Source: Branchipolynoe longqiensis (lineage: Eukaryota > Annelida > Polychaeta > Phyllodocida > Polynoidae). Taken from it: a DNA stretch of 64,000 nucleotides. The notes beneath the pieces were generated by a model that worked only from the letters and a program-made list of their open reading frames with translations, made no database searches and was not told where the DNA came from. The number at the start of each line of letters is the position of its first letter. Within the stretch, counting starts at the first letter, position 1. The translations under genes and the position numbers were made by a program. The stretch covers positions 133,574,029 through 133,638,028 of the forward strand of contig CM059187.1 of assembly GCA_030323885.1 (NCBI GenBank). The letters run 5' to 3'. Shown one piece after another: positions 21,223 through 31,100 of this stretch.

Positions 21223-21312
21223 TGACTTTGACTTTGACTTTGAGTAAGTGTGTATTGCACATGTAATATACAATGTATGTGGACACTTTGATTATTGTTT
21301 TGTATGTACATA

Positions 21313-21628
21313 CAGTACAACCACGTTAAAACCAAGCTCGGTTAAACCAAACGATCGGTTAATCCAAACTTTTTTCGGCGGCCCAGCAAAACACTACTAT
21401 TTATCATATAAAAAAGTTGCTGGGGTCTCAGATGACCTTATAACCACATGCAAGTTTGGTTTAACTATTCCAGAGTGGCCTGGGGTCCAACAATTCTGTT
21501 TGGATCAACCAATAATTTGGATTAACCAACTTTGGTTTAACCAACTTTTTGTATGTGATGAATGGTAGTGTTTAGCTGGGCCGGCGATATTTTGGTTTAA
21601 CCGAACTTGGTTTAATGGGGTTGTATTG
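21313..21628. mobile_element. 316-bp pogo/Tigger-like MITE
   Basis: Left end CAGTACAACCACGTTAAAAC and right end complement CAATACAACCCCATTAAACC, flanked on both sides by TA (21311-21312, 21629-21630). The terminal repeats extend about 40 bp (GGTTAAACCAAA on both arms). CAGTA-type ends with TA duplication are characteristic of the Tc1/mariner-pogo group. There is no transposase frame; the 106-codon frame at 21248-21568 crosses the left end. Confidence 0.85.
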
Positions 21629-21639
21629 TATGTAGGTTT

Positions 21640-22110
21640 CTCTTTTAATTGGTGACATGATTGTGTGGGTGTATGAGGTTAGCCCAGGCACCACGGGAGG
21701 AGCTTTTTTTTCATTTAAAGAAAAACAAAGACAACCCCATTGACTTCAAATGATAGTTTCGTATTTGCGATGCCATTTATAGCTCACGTGCGCGCAGGGA
21801 GTGTGCGCATGTGCCAAGTTGTGCCTTTGAGCGCCCGATAAGGAAACTCATTTAAAACCGTGATAGTTTGTGTTATTCTGTATTTTATAGATTTGTCTTT
21901 TATAATGTTGCTTCTATACCCCGTGAGGGGTCACGAGCCCAAATAAATCATTGTCATTTTTCAATTAAAAGCTGCATAGTCTGTTGAAAATATCAAATTT
22001 TCAAAACCAAAGCAATTATTTAGATTTGATTCTACATATCTAACTTAGATAGTGGTGAACTTATTAAACTGTTGTCACCACATTGAAGGAAATACTAATG
22101 CAATTTACGA
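21640..22110. other. AT-rich single-copy stretch, no gene seen
   Basis: Nothing recognised apart from an AT-rich composition around 21880-22060. Confidence 0.35.
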
Positions 22111-22114
22111 GAAT

Positions 22115-22320
22115 CTGCTATTGCAGAAACCTATGGTATGTTGTGGCTTGGATTCCATAATTAAGTTGACATGGTTGTACGTCAAATATCTCCAAGGTTA
22201 GCCATTTGAAATAAAGGTTAAACCAAACTAATGTAAGGTAGGTTACAGCGATCAATCTAATATATTTATCTATAATAAAAGAATCCGGAAACTCAAAACC
22301 ATCGGAAACAATCTGATGGC
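22115..22320 (+). repeat. Dispersed repeat R1, copy 1
   Basis: GCAGAAACCTATGGTATG, ATATCTCCAAGGTTAGCCAT, AACCAAACTAATGTAAGGTA and AACTCAAAACCATCGGA recur in the same order, reverse-complemented, at 30650-30850, and the last part again at 62046-62117. The termini are undefined. Confidence 0.7.
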
Positions 22321-22930
22321 AGATTGGGGGGGGGGGGGAGGGTTGGTGGGAGGGGAATGGTGGAGAGGGATGCCATAGCGTGCTATGTGACATTGACTAG
22401 TCTGTGGGCGCCTCAATTAAAGCGTGGGTTAAGATGGTGGGAACATAAATGATGAAGCGAGAAAGTCGCTGCAAGTTGGCTCAGTGTGTGTGTCGGTGTC
22501 GGATAGGGGAAAGCCAGAGAGTGGTTTAAGGGCGCCCCGGGCTGCATTAGCATGGCTTCTTGCCATATTAGCCCAGCGATCAAAGCAGTCGAATTGCTCG
22601 CCATGTTTATCTTGTCGCCATTGCCTTGTTGTGATCCTCCCCCACTGGCCACCCACCAACCCACCCACTCAGCCTGGATACCCACCCCACCCCCCACACG
22701 CTCACATACACACGCACACCTCAGCTCAGCTTCTCCCCTCTAACCCTCCCCCACGCACAAACCAGCTGGTAGAGAATGTTGCGCCACTCTCCTGAAGGCA
22801 CACTTGAAATGTCACCCGCGCGAAATCAAACTTCCAAATACCTACATACTTACATGTATATCTGTGATATATATATATATATATGTAGATATATATATAT
22901 GTATATATAATGATCGCCATGAATATGGTG
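22320..22930. other. Single-copy sequence with a G run and CCCAC-rich tract
   Basis: G run at 22326-22338, CCCACC-type words at 22640-22760, and (TA)n at 22865-22910 leading into the SINE B pair. No gene recognised. Confidence 0.4.
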
Positions 22931-22938
22931 ATAGCTAT

Positions 22939-23445
22939 GGGGGTGATGAAAATGGGAAATATTGCGCCTAGAGCGGGACTCGAACCCACCTACCACATTC
23001 CGGGCCAGTGTGCTAACCATTATACCACCTAGGCTCCCTGATATCACCACACTACCCACGCCTACCTGTCTATGTGGTTACTTGCCTGAGAAGTCAGTGC
23101 AGACTACTACACTCGTCCCCCTGGAATTTTAAGTCTTTTAATGCTTAGAATTACATACATACAGGCAATACACTAACACATACATACACAGGGTAGGTTC
23201 AACAACTATACAATGCGTAGCTTGTACAGGACCCTGGTCACGGCAACCAGTGTCATGGGGGTGATGAAAATGGGAAATATTGCGCCTAGGGCGGGACTCG
23301 AACCCACATCTCTTTGCATTCCGGGCCAGTGTGCTAACGATTACACCACCTAGGCTCCTTGATATCACCACACTACCCACGCCTACCTGCCTATGTGGTT
23401 ACTTGCCTGAGAGGTCAGTGCAGACTACTACACTGGGAATTCCTC
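22939..23445 (-). mobile_element. SINE family B, tandem pair (318-bp period)
   Basis: Two reverse-oriented units. The conserved GGGGGTGATGAAAATGGG starts one unit at about 22939 and the next at about 23257, 318 bp apart. Each carries a tRNA-like head (acceptor GCCTAGG/TCTAGGC, A-box region GGTGGTGTAATGGTTAGC, B-box GGGTTCGAGTCCCGC on the minus strand), and a linker containing AAAGACTTAAAATTCCAG joins the two. Confidence 0.9.
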
Positions 23446-23566
23446 ATTCCCGGGGAAGAATTACAAACCACAATCCCTAACAGTGGCACGAAGGAGGTTC
23501 AACAGTTCAACGGGTTTCCCGATTCTTCTGGACCAGGACAATGAACACGTTGATTCCATACAACAT

Positions 23567-23727
23567 TGTTTGTTGGAGTTTTACATCCTGGCAACATCTA
23601 TGATCTTATCAGGACAGGTGCTAACTTGTGACAGTACACAACACTAGTAGCGACGTGATAGTGCTGTCCCACTGGGAGACCAGATTAGCAGCACCATGAA
23701 CCGATTTCCCACTCAGACAGGATAATA
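23567..23727 (-). mobile_element. SINE family A, 5'-truncated
   Basis: Tail GTTTGTTGGAGTTTTACATC, then CTATGATCTTATCAGGACAG, GTGCTGTCCCACTGGGAGAC and ATTTCCCACTCAGACAGGAT. The head is absent. Confidence 0.83.
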
Positions 23728-23909
23728 TGTATATATGTATGTATATAGATGTGCATACATGTGAATACATGTGAATACATGTGTATACATGTGTATACAT
23801 GTGTATACATGTGTGTACATGTGTATGCATGTGTATATATGTGTATCCATGTATATACATGTGTATACATATGCATACACATGTATATACATGTATACAT
23901 GTGTATGGA

Positions 23910-24045
23910 TAGTGATAAACCCTTTATCGCATGTAATAATTCCTGTAGTGTCTGGCATCCCCCCTGTCTGGCGGGGGGACCCCCCATCATGCACCACGCC
24001 ACCTCCTGCGAGGGGCCTAGCCTCCACTTGCTCTGAGGAATTGGT
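23910..24045 (+). repeat. Dispersed repeat R3, copy 1
   Basis: AGTGATAAACCCTTTATCGC, TGTAATAATTCCTGTAGTG and CACCTCCTGCGAGG match the segment at 34784-34907. Both copies sit inside alternating purine-pyrimidine simple repeats. Confidence 0.75.
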
Positions 24046-24182
24046 TGCATGTGTATATGTGGGTATCCATGTGTGTACATGTGAATACAGATGTATACAT
24101 GTGTATGTGTGTATACATGTGTATGCATGTGTATATATGTGTATCCATGTGTACATGTGCATACAGATGTATACATGTGCAT

Positions 24183-24252
24183 ACATTGATTGATTGATTG
24201 ATTGGTGGTTGCTTTACGCCGTGTCGGCAGCATAGGCCATATTCACGGCGAG
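24183..24252 (-). mobile_element. (AATC)n-tailed SINE/LINE tail, second copy
   Basis: Reverse complement of the 16690-16760 segment: TTGATTGATTGATTGATTGG, TTTACGCCGTGTCGGCAGCA, CCATATTCACGGCG. It interrupts the decamer array. Confidence 0.78.
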
Positions 24253-24767
24253 ACATGTGCATACATGTGTATACATGTGTATGCATGTGTATGCAGATGT
24301 ATGCATGTGTATGCATGTGTATATATCTGTATCCATGTGTGTACATGTGCACACAGATGTATACATGTGTATGTGTGTGTATACATGTGTATGCATGTGT
24401 ATATATGTGTATCCATGTGTGTACATGTGCATACAGATGTATACATGTGCATACATGTGCATACATGTGTATGCATGTGTATACATATGTATGCATGGGT
24501 ATGCATGTGTATATATGTGTATCCATGTGTGTACATGTGCATACAGATGGGTATACATGTGTATACATATGTATACATATGCATACATGTGCATACATGT
24601 ATGTAATGTGTATGCAAAATGTGTAAAATACACATACATGTGTATACATGCCCAAATAGGCGTATTCATGAGTGGATATACGAATATATATGCGTATATA
24701 TGCGTATATACGTGTGTATGTATATTAATCGTTCTCTCTTGTCGGACCTAACAAGTGAGTGGTGCAG

Positions 24768-25095
24768 AGATTGGGGGTTTTATGTCCTAGCAAACATTTG
24801 AGGGCACATCGAGATTGGCAGCAACTTGTATCATACACACGTATCGTGGCTTTAGGACGTTTCCCTACGAGGGTACCGTACCATCCACCGGCACCATGAT
24901 CCCCATACTTAACTCAACTGCCCGTTTCCGTTGATGACGGATGAGCCAACCAGTCCTTTGTATAATATAGTAATCCCTGATAATCCAGGTAGTGTATGAC
25001 AAGCAGTAATTGCTCGAGTTACATTCGTCTGATCCAGTCAGGGGTGGCGAACCCCCAGAGATGTCATGGACGGGAAGCGGACACTCGAACCACCA
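24768..25095 (-). mobile_element. SINE family A, degraded copy
   Basis: GGGGTTTTATGTCCTAGCAA and ACATTTGAGGGCACATCGAG at the tail end and ATGACGGATGAGCCAACCAG TCCTT further in. The region corresponding to the head is barely recognisable. Confidence 0.55.
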
Positions 25096-25204
25096 GCCCA
25101 TCCTTAACAAAAGCCGCGCGATGATTGTGTATGTTGAACCAGCCTCGTTCTGGCTGCTGAATTTGCGCAAGCCTGGACGAATGGCTACAAGGGGATTGTT
25201 GAAT

Positions 25205-26275
25205 GGTGGAGGGGAGGAGAGGTGGAGGAATTAGGGGAGGTGGAGGGAGGGAGTGGTGGTGGAGGGGAGGGGTGGGGGGATTGTGATGGAGGGAGGGTGG
25301 CGGAGGGAGGGTGGAGAGCGGGTGGGTTGTGGAGGGAGGTAGGGGTGGCGGAGGGAGGGAGAGTGGTGGAGGGAGGGTGGATGTTAGAGGGAGAGCTGGC
25401 GGAGGGAGGGAGGGTGGTGGAAGGAGGGTCGGATTTCAGAGGGAGAGCTGGCGTAGGGAGGGAGGGTGGCGGAGGTATGGTGGGTGTTAGAGGGAGGGGT
25501 GGCGGAGGGATGGAGGGTGGTGGAGGGAGGGTGGGCGTTAGAGGGAGGGGTGGCGGAAGGAGGGAGGGTGGATGTTAGAGGGAGGGGTGGCGGAGGGAGG
25601 GAGGTTGGTGGACGGAGGGTGGATGTTAGAGGGTGGGTGGTGGAGGGAAGGAGGGTGGCGGAGGGAGTGGATGTTAGAGGGAGTGTGGCGAGGGACGGAG
25701 GATGGCGGAGGGAGGGTGGATGTTAGAGGGAGAGGTGGGGAGGGAGGGTGGGTGTTAGAGGTAGGGTGGCGGAGGGAGGGTGGCGGAGGGAGGTTGGATG
25801 TTAGAGGGAGGGGTGGCGGAGGGAGGGAGGGTGGCGGAGGGAGGGTGGATGTTAGTGGGAGGGTGGCGGAGGGAGAGAGGGTGGCGGAGGGAGGGTTGAT
25901 GTTAGCGGGAGGGGTGACGGAGGGAGGGAGGGCGGCGGAGGGAGGGTGGATGTTAGAGGGAGGGGTGGCGGAGGGAGAGAGGGTGGCGGAGGGAGGGTTG
26001 ATGTTAGCGGGAGGGGTGGCAGAGGGAGGGAGGATGGTGGAGGGAGGGAGGGTGGCGGAGGGAGGGTGGGTGTTAGAGGGAGGGGTGGCGGAGGGAGGGA
26101 GGGTGGCGGAGGGAGGGTGGGTGTTAGAGGGAGGGGTGGCGGAGGGAGGAAGGGTGGCGGAGGGACGTGGGCGGCGGTTGGGAGGGTGATGTAGGGAGGG
26201 AGGGTGGAGGAGGGAGGAAGGGTTGGTGGAGGGAGGGTGGATGTTAGAGGGATAGGTGGCGGAGGGAGGGAGGGG
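25205..26275. repeat. 51-bp purine-rich minisatellite
   Basis: Units of about 51 bp (starts at 26066 and 26117), each with GTTAGAGGGAGGGGTGGCGG and GGAGGGAGGGTGGCGGAGGG. About 20 copies with internal length variants. Because 51 is divisible by three, frames of 205 codons (+) and 260 codons (-) stay open; both are artefacts. Strong strand asymmetry and many G-runs. Confidence 0.93.
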
Positions 26276-26279
26276 GCTG

Positions 26280-26585
26280 ACGCTACTACCCTTCTCTATC
26301 CCCGCCGTATTTACGCACACCGGAATGAATTATCACAAAACAAATTTGATCAGCCGCCGCGCCGCAATCCTTATCTACACCACGGGAAGCGCGGGGATAT
26401 TTACCAGGCAGAGATATGAGGCGCAATGGACTCGGTGAGAATATAACGTCACCGCGCCTTAATGCCGGGCTCCAACTGCGCCGACTGGGCCCAACAAAGG
26501 CAGCCGACCGGTCGCCGAGGACCGAGGACTGTGAAGCCTGGTGGGCCAGAGTGCGTCCATCGGTGTCCGAATACTGCGATTTGGT
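26280..26585. other. Single-copy GC-balanced island with CpGs
   Basis: Non-repetitive, CpG-containing sequence (CGCCGCGCCGCAATCC, AACGTCACCGCGCC, GACCGGTCGCCGAGGACC). No domain in any frame. It could be regulatory or anciently conserved; this cannot be decided from one sequence. Confidence 0.3.
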
Positions 26586-26748
26586 TTATTTCTTTGTTTT
26601 GGGTTTTTCATGCTAGCAACATCGAATCTCACTTCACGTATTGTTTGGTTGGTTGGTTTCTTAGTGTTTTACATCCGAGCAACATACACGGTCATATCGT
26701 GTATTGTTTGGCTTGTTTGTCGGGGTTTTAAATCCTAGCCACATTTAA
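26585..26748 (-). mobile_element. Three consecutive SINE family A tails
   Basis: Three successive short copies of the reverse-oriented SINE 3' end: TCATGCTAGCAACATCGAAT, TTTTACATCCGAGCAACATA and TTTTAAATCCTAGCCACATT, each preceded by a GTTTGGTTGG or CTTGTTTGTCGG tail. Tandem or repeated nested truncated insertions. Confidence 0.72.
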
Positions 26749-26751
26749 TGT

Positions 26752-27142
26752 TGTCATCATCATCATGCTGTCGGTCGCGATGCGAGAAAGACTGCTTTCA
26801 TTACTTGACTGCCGGTCTCCATTTAGCTCTCTTGATGGTACATTTCATGAAAGCTGCCTGCAAAAGTGTTGAAGTGCTGCTGGCTTTTGCAAGTTACCAG
26901 CGGCACTCTCTCAGGGAGCAAATAGAGGTTTCACACCAGCAAGAACATGTCTCGACAGGCGCAAAACTATTTGTCCCTGCAGTAGCTGGTCGGGAGATGT
27001 TGGGAGTTCCATACATCCACTGCCCTTGATGCTGCCACAGTGACATGGTTTTCTGTTTAGGGTTTGCTCCCTTAGCCTTTGGTTCTGTCAAGAACCTGTA
27101 CCACAAGGCAGTGGTTTACAACTCTGCAGGGCAGGGGCGTCA
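26752..27142 (-). mobile_element. Non-autonomous element with LINE 3' end, copy 1
   Basis: On the minus strand the element has a body unlike the LINE, followed by a 3' segment matching the LINE terminal about 85 nt (AGAGAGCTAAATGGAGA, GGCAGTCAAGTAATGAAAGC, TCGCATCGCGACCGACAGC) and a (GAT)n tail. The body (about 300 bp) is about 90 percent similar to 37300-37640 by eye. No complete protein frame is present. It is probably mobilised by the LINE through the shared 3' end. Confidence 0.85.
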
Positions 27143-27144
27143 AA

Positions 27145-27550
27145 GTGTTGTATCACGATGGATACCGACTTGTAACAGATCGCATTCATGATAACTTTAT
27201 GATGACATGTATATGTGTATGCGTATATGTGCATGAACGCATGTGTGTATACTTGATATGTGACGCTCAGGCGGTACAGTGAGTGTATGTAGGGGCCGGG
27301 GGGGGGGGCAATAGTGCGTGCACAGACGGGTGGTGCCCCCCCCCCCCCAACGGATCTGAGTGTGAGTAGGATGGAAGTTTTTAGGCTAACCGAGAGGCTC
27401 CTCCAGTAGACGCCGGAAGGAGTAGATAGGGCTGAGGAGCCTATGGAAGCTTCCGGCCTTATTATACTCGTATAATGGCTTATACAGCATACATTAATTA
27501 TGTGTATATATGCAAATAGGCATATATGTATATACATTCACTGTATCTAC
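27145..27550. other. Single-copy stretch with G and C runs
   Basis: G run at 27299-27308 and C run at 27337-27348. Nothing else recognised. Confidence 0.35.
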
Positions 27551-27552
27551 TT

Positions 27553-27733
27553 CATGGGGGTGATGAAAATGGGAAATAGTGCGCCTAGAGCGGGACTCGA
27601 ACCCACATCTATTTGCATTCCGGGCCAGTGTGCTAACCATTACACCACCTATGCTCCCTGATATCAACACACTACCCATGCCTACCTGTCTATGAGGTTA
27701 TTTGCCTGAGAGGTCAGTGCAGACTACTACACT
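27553..27733 (-). mobile_element. SINE family B, single copy
   Basis: GGGGGTGATGAAAATGGG, B-box complement GCGGGACTCGAACCCAC, A-box region complement GCTAACCATTACACCACCTA, then TGCCTGAGAGGTCAGTGCAG ACTACTACACT. Confidence 0.9.
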
Positions 27734-27797
27734 ACTTATGCATACACATGTATACTATTATGCATACACATATTACATATTTCTGATTTCTGGACTT

Positions 27798-28598
27798 GGT
27801 TAACTACCCGACTGTCTCACATAAGCGGACTAACTCTGGTACCACCGGCCTAGGTACAACTGAGTACATGAATCCTTAGTTAACTACCCGACTGTCTCAC
27901 ATAAGCGGCCTAACTCTGGTACCACCGGCCTAGGTACAGCTGAGTATACAAATCCTTAGTTAACTACCCAACTGTCTCACATAAGCAAACTAACACTGGT
28001 ACCACCGGCCTAGGTACAACTGAGTACATGAATCCTTAGTTAACTACCCGACTGTCTCACATAAGCTGCCTAACTCTGGTACCACCGGCCTAGGTACAGC
28101 TGAGTATACGGAATCCTTAGTTAACTACCCGACTGTCTCACATAAGCGGCCTAACTCTGGTACCACCGGCCTAGGTACAACTGAGTATATGAATCCTTAG
28201 TTAATTACCCAACTGTCTCACATAAGCAGACTAACTCTGGTACCACCGGCCTAGGTACAACTGAGTACATGAATCCTTAGTTAACTACCCGACTGTCTCA
28301 CATAAGCGGCCTAACTCTGGTACCACCGGCCTAGGTACAACTGAGTACATGAATCCTTAGTTAACTACCCAACTGTCTCACATAAGCGGACTAACTCTGG
28401 TACCACCGGCCTAGGTACAGCTGAGTATATGCATCCTCAGTTAACTATCCGACTGTCTCACATAAGCGGCCTAACTCTGCTACAGCAGGCCTAGGTACAG
28501 CTGAGTACTTGAAACCTTAGTTAACTACCCGGCTGTCTCACGTAAGCGGACTAACTCTGCTACAGCCGGCCTAGGTACAGCTGAGTATATGAATTAAG
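27798..28598. repeat. 80-bp satellite, ten copies
   Basis: Ten head-to-tail units. TTAACTACCC begins near 27800, 27880, 27960, 28040, 28121, 28201, 28281, 28361, 28441 and 28521. Each unit carries ACTGTCTCACATAAGCGG, CTAACTCTGGTACCACCGG and CCTAGGTACAACTGAGTA. Units alternate subtly (AAGCGGAC/AAGCGGCC, ACAACT/ACAGCT), hinting at a dimeric order. The last two copies are the most diverged. Confidence 0.97.
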
Positions 28599-28712
28599 AC
28601 AGGCCAGATTGGGAAACCAGAGCGAGACGCTTGCCTTTTCCGACGATGTCACTTCTTTACCCAGCGTTCCCTCAGTTTGTTATCGTCAGCATGAAATGGG
28701 ATTGGAATTATG

Positions 28713-29050
28713 ACGATGGTTGGTTGGTTGTTTGAGTTTATCGTCCAGGCAACATCTAAGATCATATCAGGATGGCTACTGACTTGTGACAGTGCATTCT
28801 CATGGCAACTTTATAGTGCTGCCCCAGTGAGAAATCAGTCTGCCAGCTCCATGATCCGATATCCTGCTCAGTCACATTATCCTGACACTGAGCTAACCAG
28901 TCCTTGCCCTATCATATCAATGCCAAGTGCCTTGCTAGGAAGCGGCAAGTATCAATGTTATAAGTCATTGGTTTGGCTCGACCGGGAATTGAACTACCGA
29001 TCTCTCACATGGGAGGCCTGGGCTCTACCGATTCGGCCACCGCGTCCAGT
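28713..29050 (-). mobile_element. SINE family A, full length
   Basis: Tail TTGGTTGGTTGTTTGAG, body in reverse, head GCTCTACCGATTCGGCCACC and GTCCAG. About 335 bp. Well preserved. Confidence 0.92.
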
Positions 29051-29054
29051 GAAC

Positions 29055-29695
29055 TATGGCGAAATTGAAGCTTCACTTTAGACCGCGGGTATTCAAATGC
29101 CCCCGCCTCCTCCTCCCCCTTACCCCCCTCCTCTTCCGCCTTCCTCACCCCTACCCTGTACCCCAACACCCGCCCTTTGTATGCTTGGTATTTTTAGATG
29201 TTGAGGATCACAGAAAGAATGTATCCAATCTGGGCCAGAGAAGAGCATGGTTGGTTGTAAGGGACGTGCTGGCATAGAGATATCACTCAGTGGGGGTCTG
29301 GGGGTGGGGTAGGTTGGGGCAGGCGGTTGGGGGGGATCAGGGGGGGGGGGAGATGGAGCAAAGGGGGATCAGCTCAACTGAGTGTGACTCTGTGCTTTAA
29401 AAGCCCCGATATACAACATTGTTAATGGGATGTGAGGATGTGGAGGGCCGGGACGGGGAGGTGGGGGGGGGGGGGGGGTTATTGCGGTAGGGGCATAATT
29501 TTAATGTAAAAGATATATATATATATATATATATATACCAGCTTGGCGGATCATACTAATGCAGCTTCAATAGGCACCTTCACTGTATGCCCATGGATTG
29601 CCAGAATGATTTATTATAATGAGTCTTTTTATAGCTGCGCAAACGCGTACCACACATCCATGTCCCGATCCGCGCCCTCTGTCGTACAATCATGT
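29055..29695. other. C-rich and G-rich low-complexity, (AT)n
   Basis: CCTCC-rich tract (29100-29150), G runs (29338-29350, 29463-29478) and (AT)n at 29512-29537. No gene recognised. Confidence 0.4.
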
Positions 29696-29696
29696 C

Positions 29697-29745
29697 CTAC
29701 CACGTGTCCCGTCCTTATATGACCTTAGATAATGCTAGGACGTAA
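29697..29745 (+). mobile_element. SINE family A, 3' tail fragment
   Basis: TGTCCCGTCCTTATATGACC, TTAGATAATGCTAGGACGTA, ACACTTCAAC. Confidence 0.75.
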
Positions 29746-29783
29746 CACTTCAACATAATATTACATACCTACCATGAGCTCTT

Positions 29784-30122
29784 GATTGGTTGGTTGTTTG
29801 GGTTTTACGTCCTTGCAACATCTAAGGTCATTTCAGGACGAGTACTGACTTGTGACAGTGCACACTCATGGCAACTTTATAGTGCACGCCACTTGGAGAC
29901 TAGGCTGTCAGCACCATGGCCTGATATCCCACTCAGTTAGGAAATTGAGCCAGCCAGTCTTTGGCCTATCCTAATAAGGATGAGCGCCTGGCTAGGAAGC
30001 GACAATTATACATTATTATGTTATTGGTTTGACTCGACTAGGGTTTGAACCCGTGGGTTCAAATCACACAACCTACCAAAACGGGAGACGGACGCTAAGC
30101 TTATTTGGTCATCCCATCTGGT
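29784..30122 (-). mobile_element. SINE family A, full length, long-variable-arm head
   Basis: Reverse orientation from the GATTGGTTGGTTGTTTGGGT tail to the head with GTTTGAACCCGTGGGTTCAA, ACCTACCAAAACGGGAGACG and ATTTGGTCATCCCATCTGGT. The head preserves the extra arm expected of a class II tRNA. Confidence 0.92.
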
Positions 30123-30129
30123 CTTACCA

Positions 30130-30648
30130 TGAGATGGTTGACTGTAACCGCTGTACAACTCCTTTAATATAGATCCTGGACAATGTGTTCCAGAAATAAC
30201 CTGATCACATCGAATAAAATCTGGGTGAAGGGAATTAATTAAATACAGCAAAAGACACAACATTCCACTCTTTTTTTGTGGAAGTTTTGTAACTAACTAA
30301 ACTTAATCAATATCTGCGTTCTAATATAATTCCAAATTCGAAATATGCACATTTATTCTCATCAATGTTTCTTATATTAATGGTGATTCTTTTTGGATTT
30401 TTTTATTGAGGCTGTGTTTATAGTGTCCATAGGATATAAGGTCGAACACTCGGGCTTGTTTTCAATGCTGGCCAGCTGTAGTGGTGGAGTTATCTTATCA
30501 CACAGTAATAGCTGATAAGGTGTTTGATTGCCTGTATTACAGTAGCAGGTAAATGGTTGCTTAGTATGGTTAGTAGTCTATGTTAGTTTTTTTGGCTTTT
30601 CTTGGTATATATTTGGTGAATTGGTATATATATTTCGTGATTTGGTGA
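30130..30648. other. AT-rich single-copy stretch, no gene seen
   Basis: No family match and no credible frame. Confidence 0.35.
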
Positions 30649-30649
30649 A

Positions 30650-30850
30650 TTTAGAAGTTGCATAGTCCGATGGTTTTGAGTTTCTGCCATTTTCTAAGAT
30701 AAATACATTGCCATGACCTACATTACTTTGGTTTGAAGTAATTATTAGTTTGAATGGCTAATTTTGGAGATATTAATAGTGCAAATATGCTAAAAGTAAT
30801 TTTGGCAAGCACTTCAAAACTCTGACGCCATAGGTTTCAGTCGTTAATGT
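30650..30850 (-). repeat. Dispersed repeat R1, copy 2
   Basis: Reverse complement of R1: GTTGCATAGTCCGATGGTTT, TGAGTTTCTGCC, CTACATTACTTTGGTTTGAA, TGGCTAATTTTGGAGATATT and GCCATAGGTTTCAG. It lies in AT-rich DNA. Confidence 0.72.
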
Positions 30851-30854
30851 GTAT

Positions 30855-31100
30855 ACTACATTGGCATAGTATCCATTTCTATTCCACAAGAAATGCTTAA
30901 TACATGTACCAATATCTATGTTTGATATGTAGGACCAACTCTAGGTTAATATTTTGGTTTTGAACATTTTATCCTATCATCGGACATTGAGATTTTAAAT
31001 AGCGGTCATTGAAGATGTTCAATTAGTTATAAGTACACAGTGATAAAAGAGGTGTTGTGTTGTCTTTGGAGTACATAGATGTATTGTGAGGCATCTGTGG
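30855..31100. other. AT-rich single-copy stretch, no gene seen
   Basis: No recognised feature. Confidence 0.3.

Larger units (their letters stand above)
23745..24735. repeat. ACATGTGTAT decamer array, alternating purine-pyrimidine
   Basis: Tandem TACATGTGTA/TGCATGTGTA units at 23745-23905, 24050-24180 and 24255-24735, interrupted by repeat R3 and by the (AATC)n tail element. Purine and pyrimidine alternate almost strictly for hundreds of bases, a sequence type able to adopt Z-DNA. Open frames in several frames on both strands (up to 212 codons, Cys/His/Met/Thr/Tyr-rich) are by-products. Confidence 0.95.

Noticed and set aside
21248..21568. 106-codon frame within the pogo/Tigger-like MITE
   Set aside because: It begins outside the element, crosses the terminal repeat and lacks transposase motifs.
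27798..28598. CRISPR-like array
   Set aside because: The whole 80-bp unit repeats without unique spacers, and the context is a eukaryotic repeat landscape.
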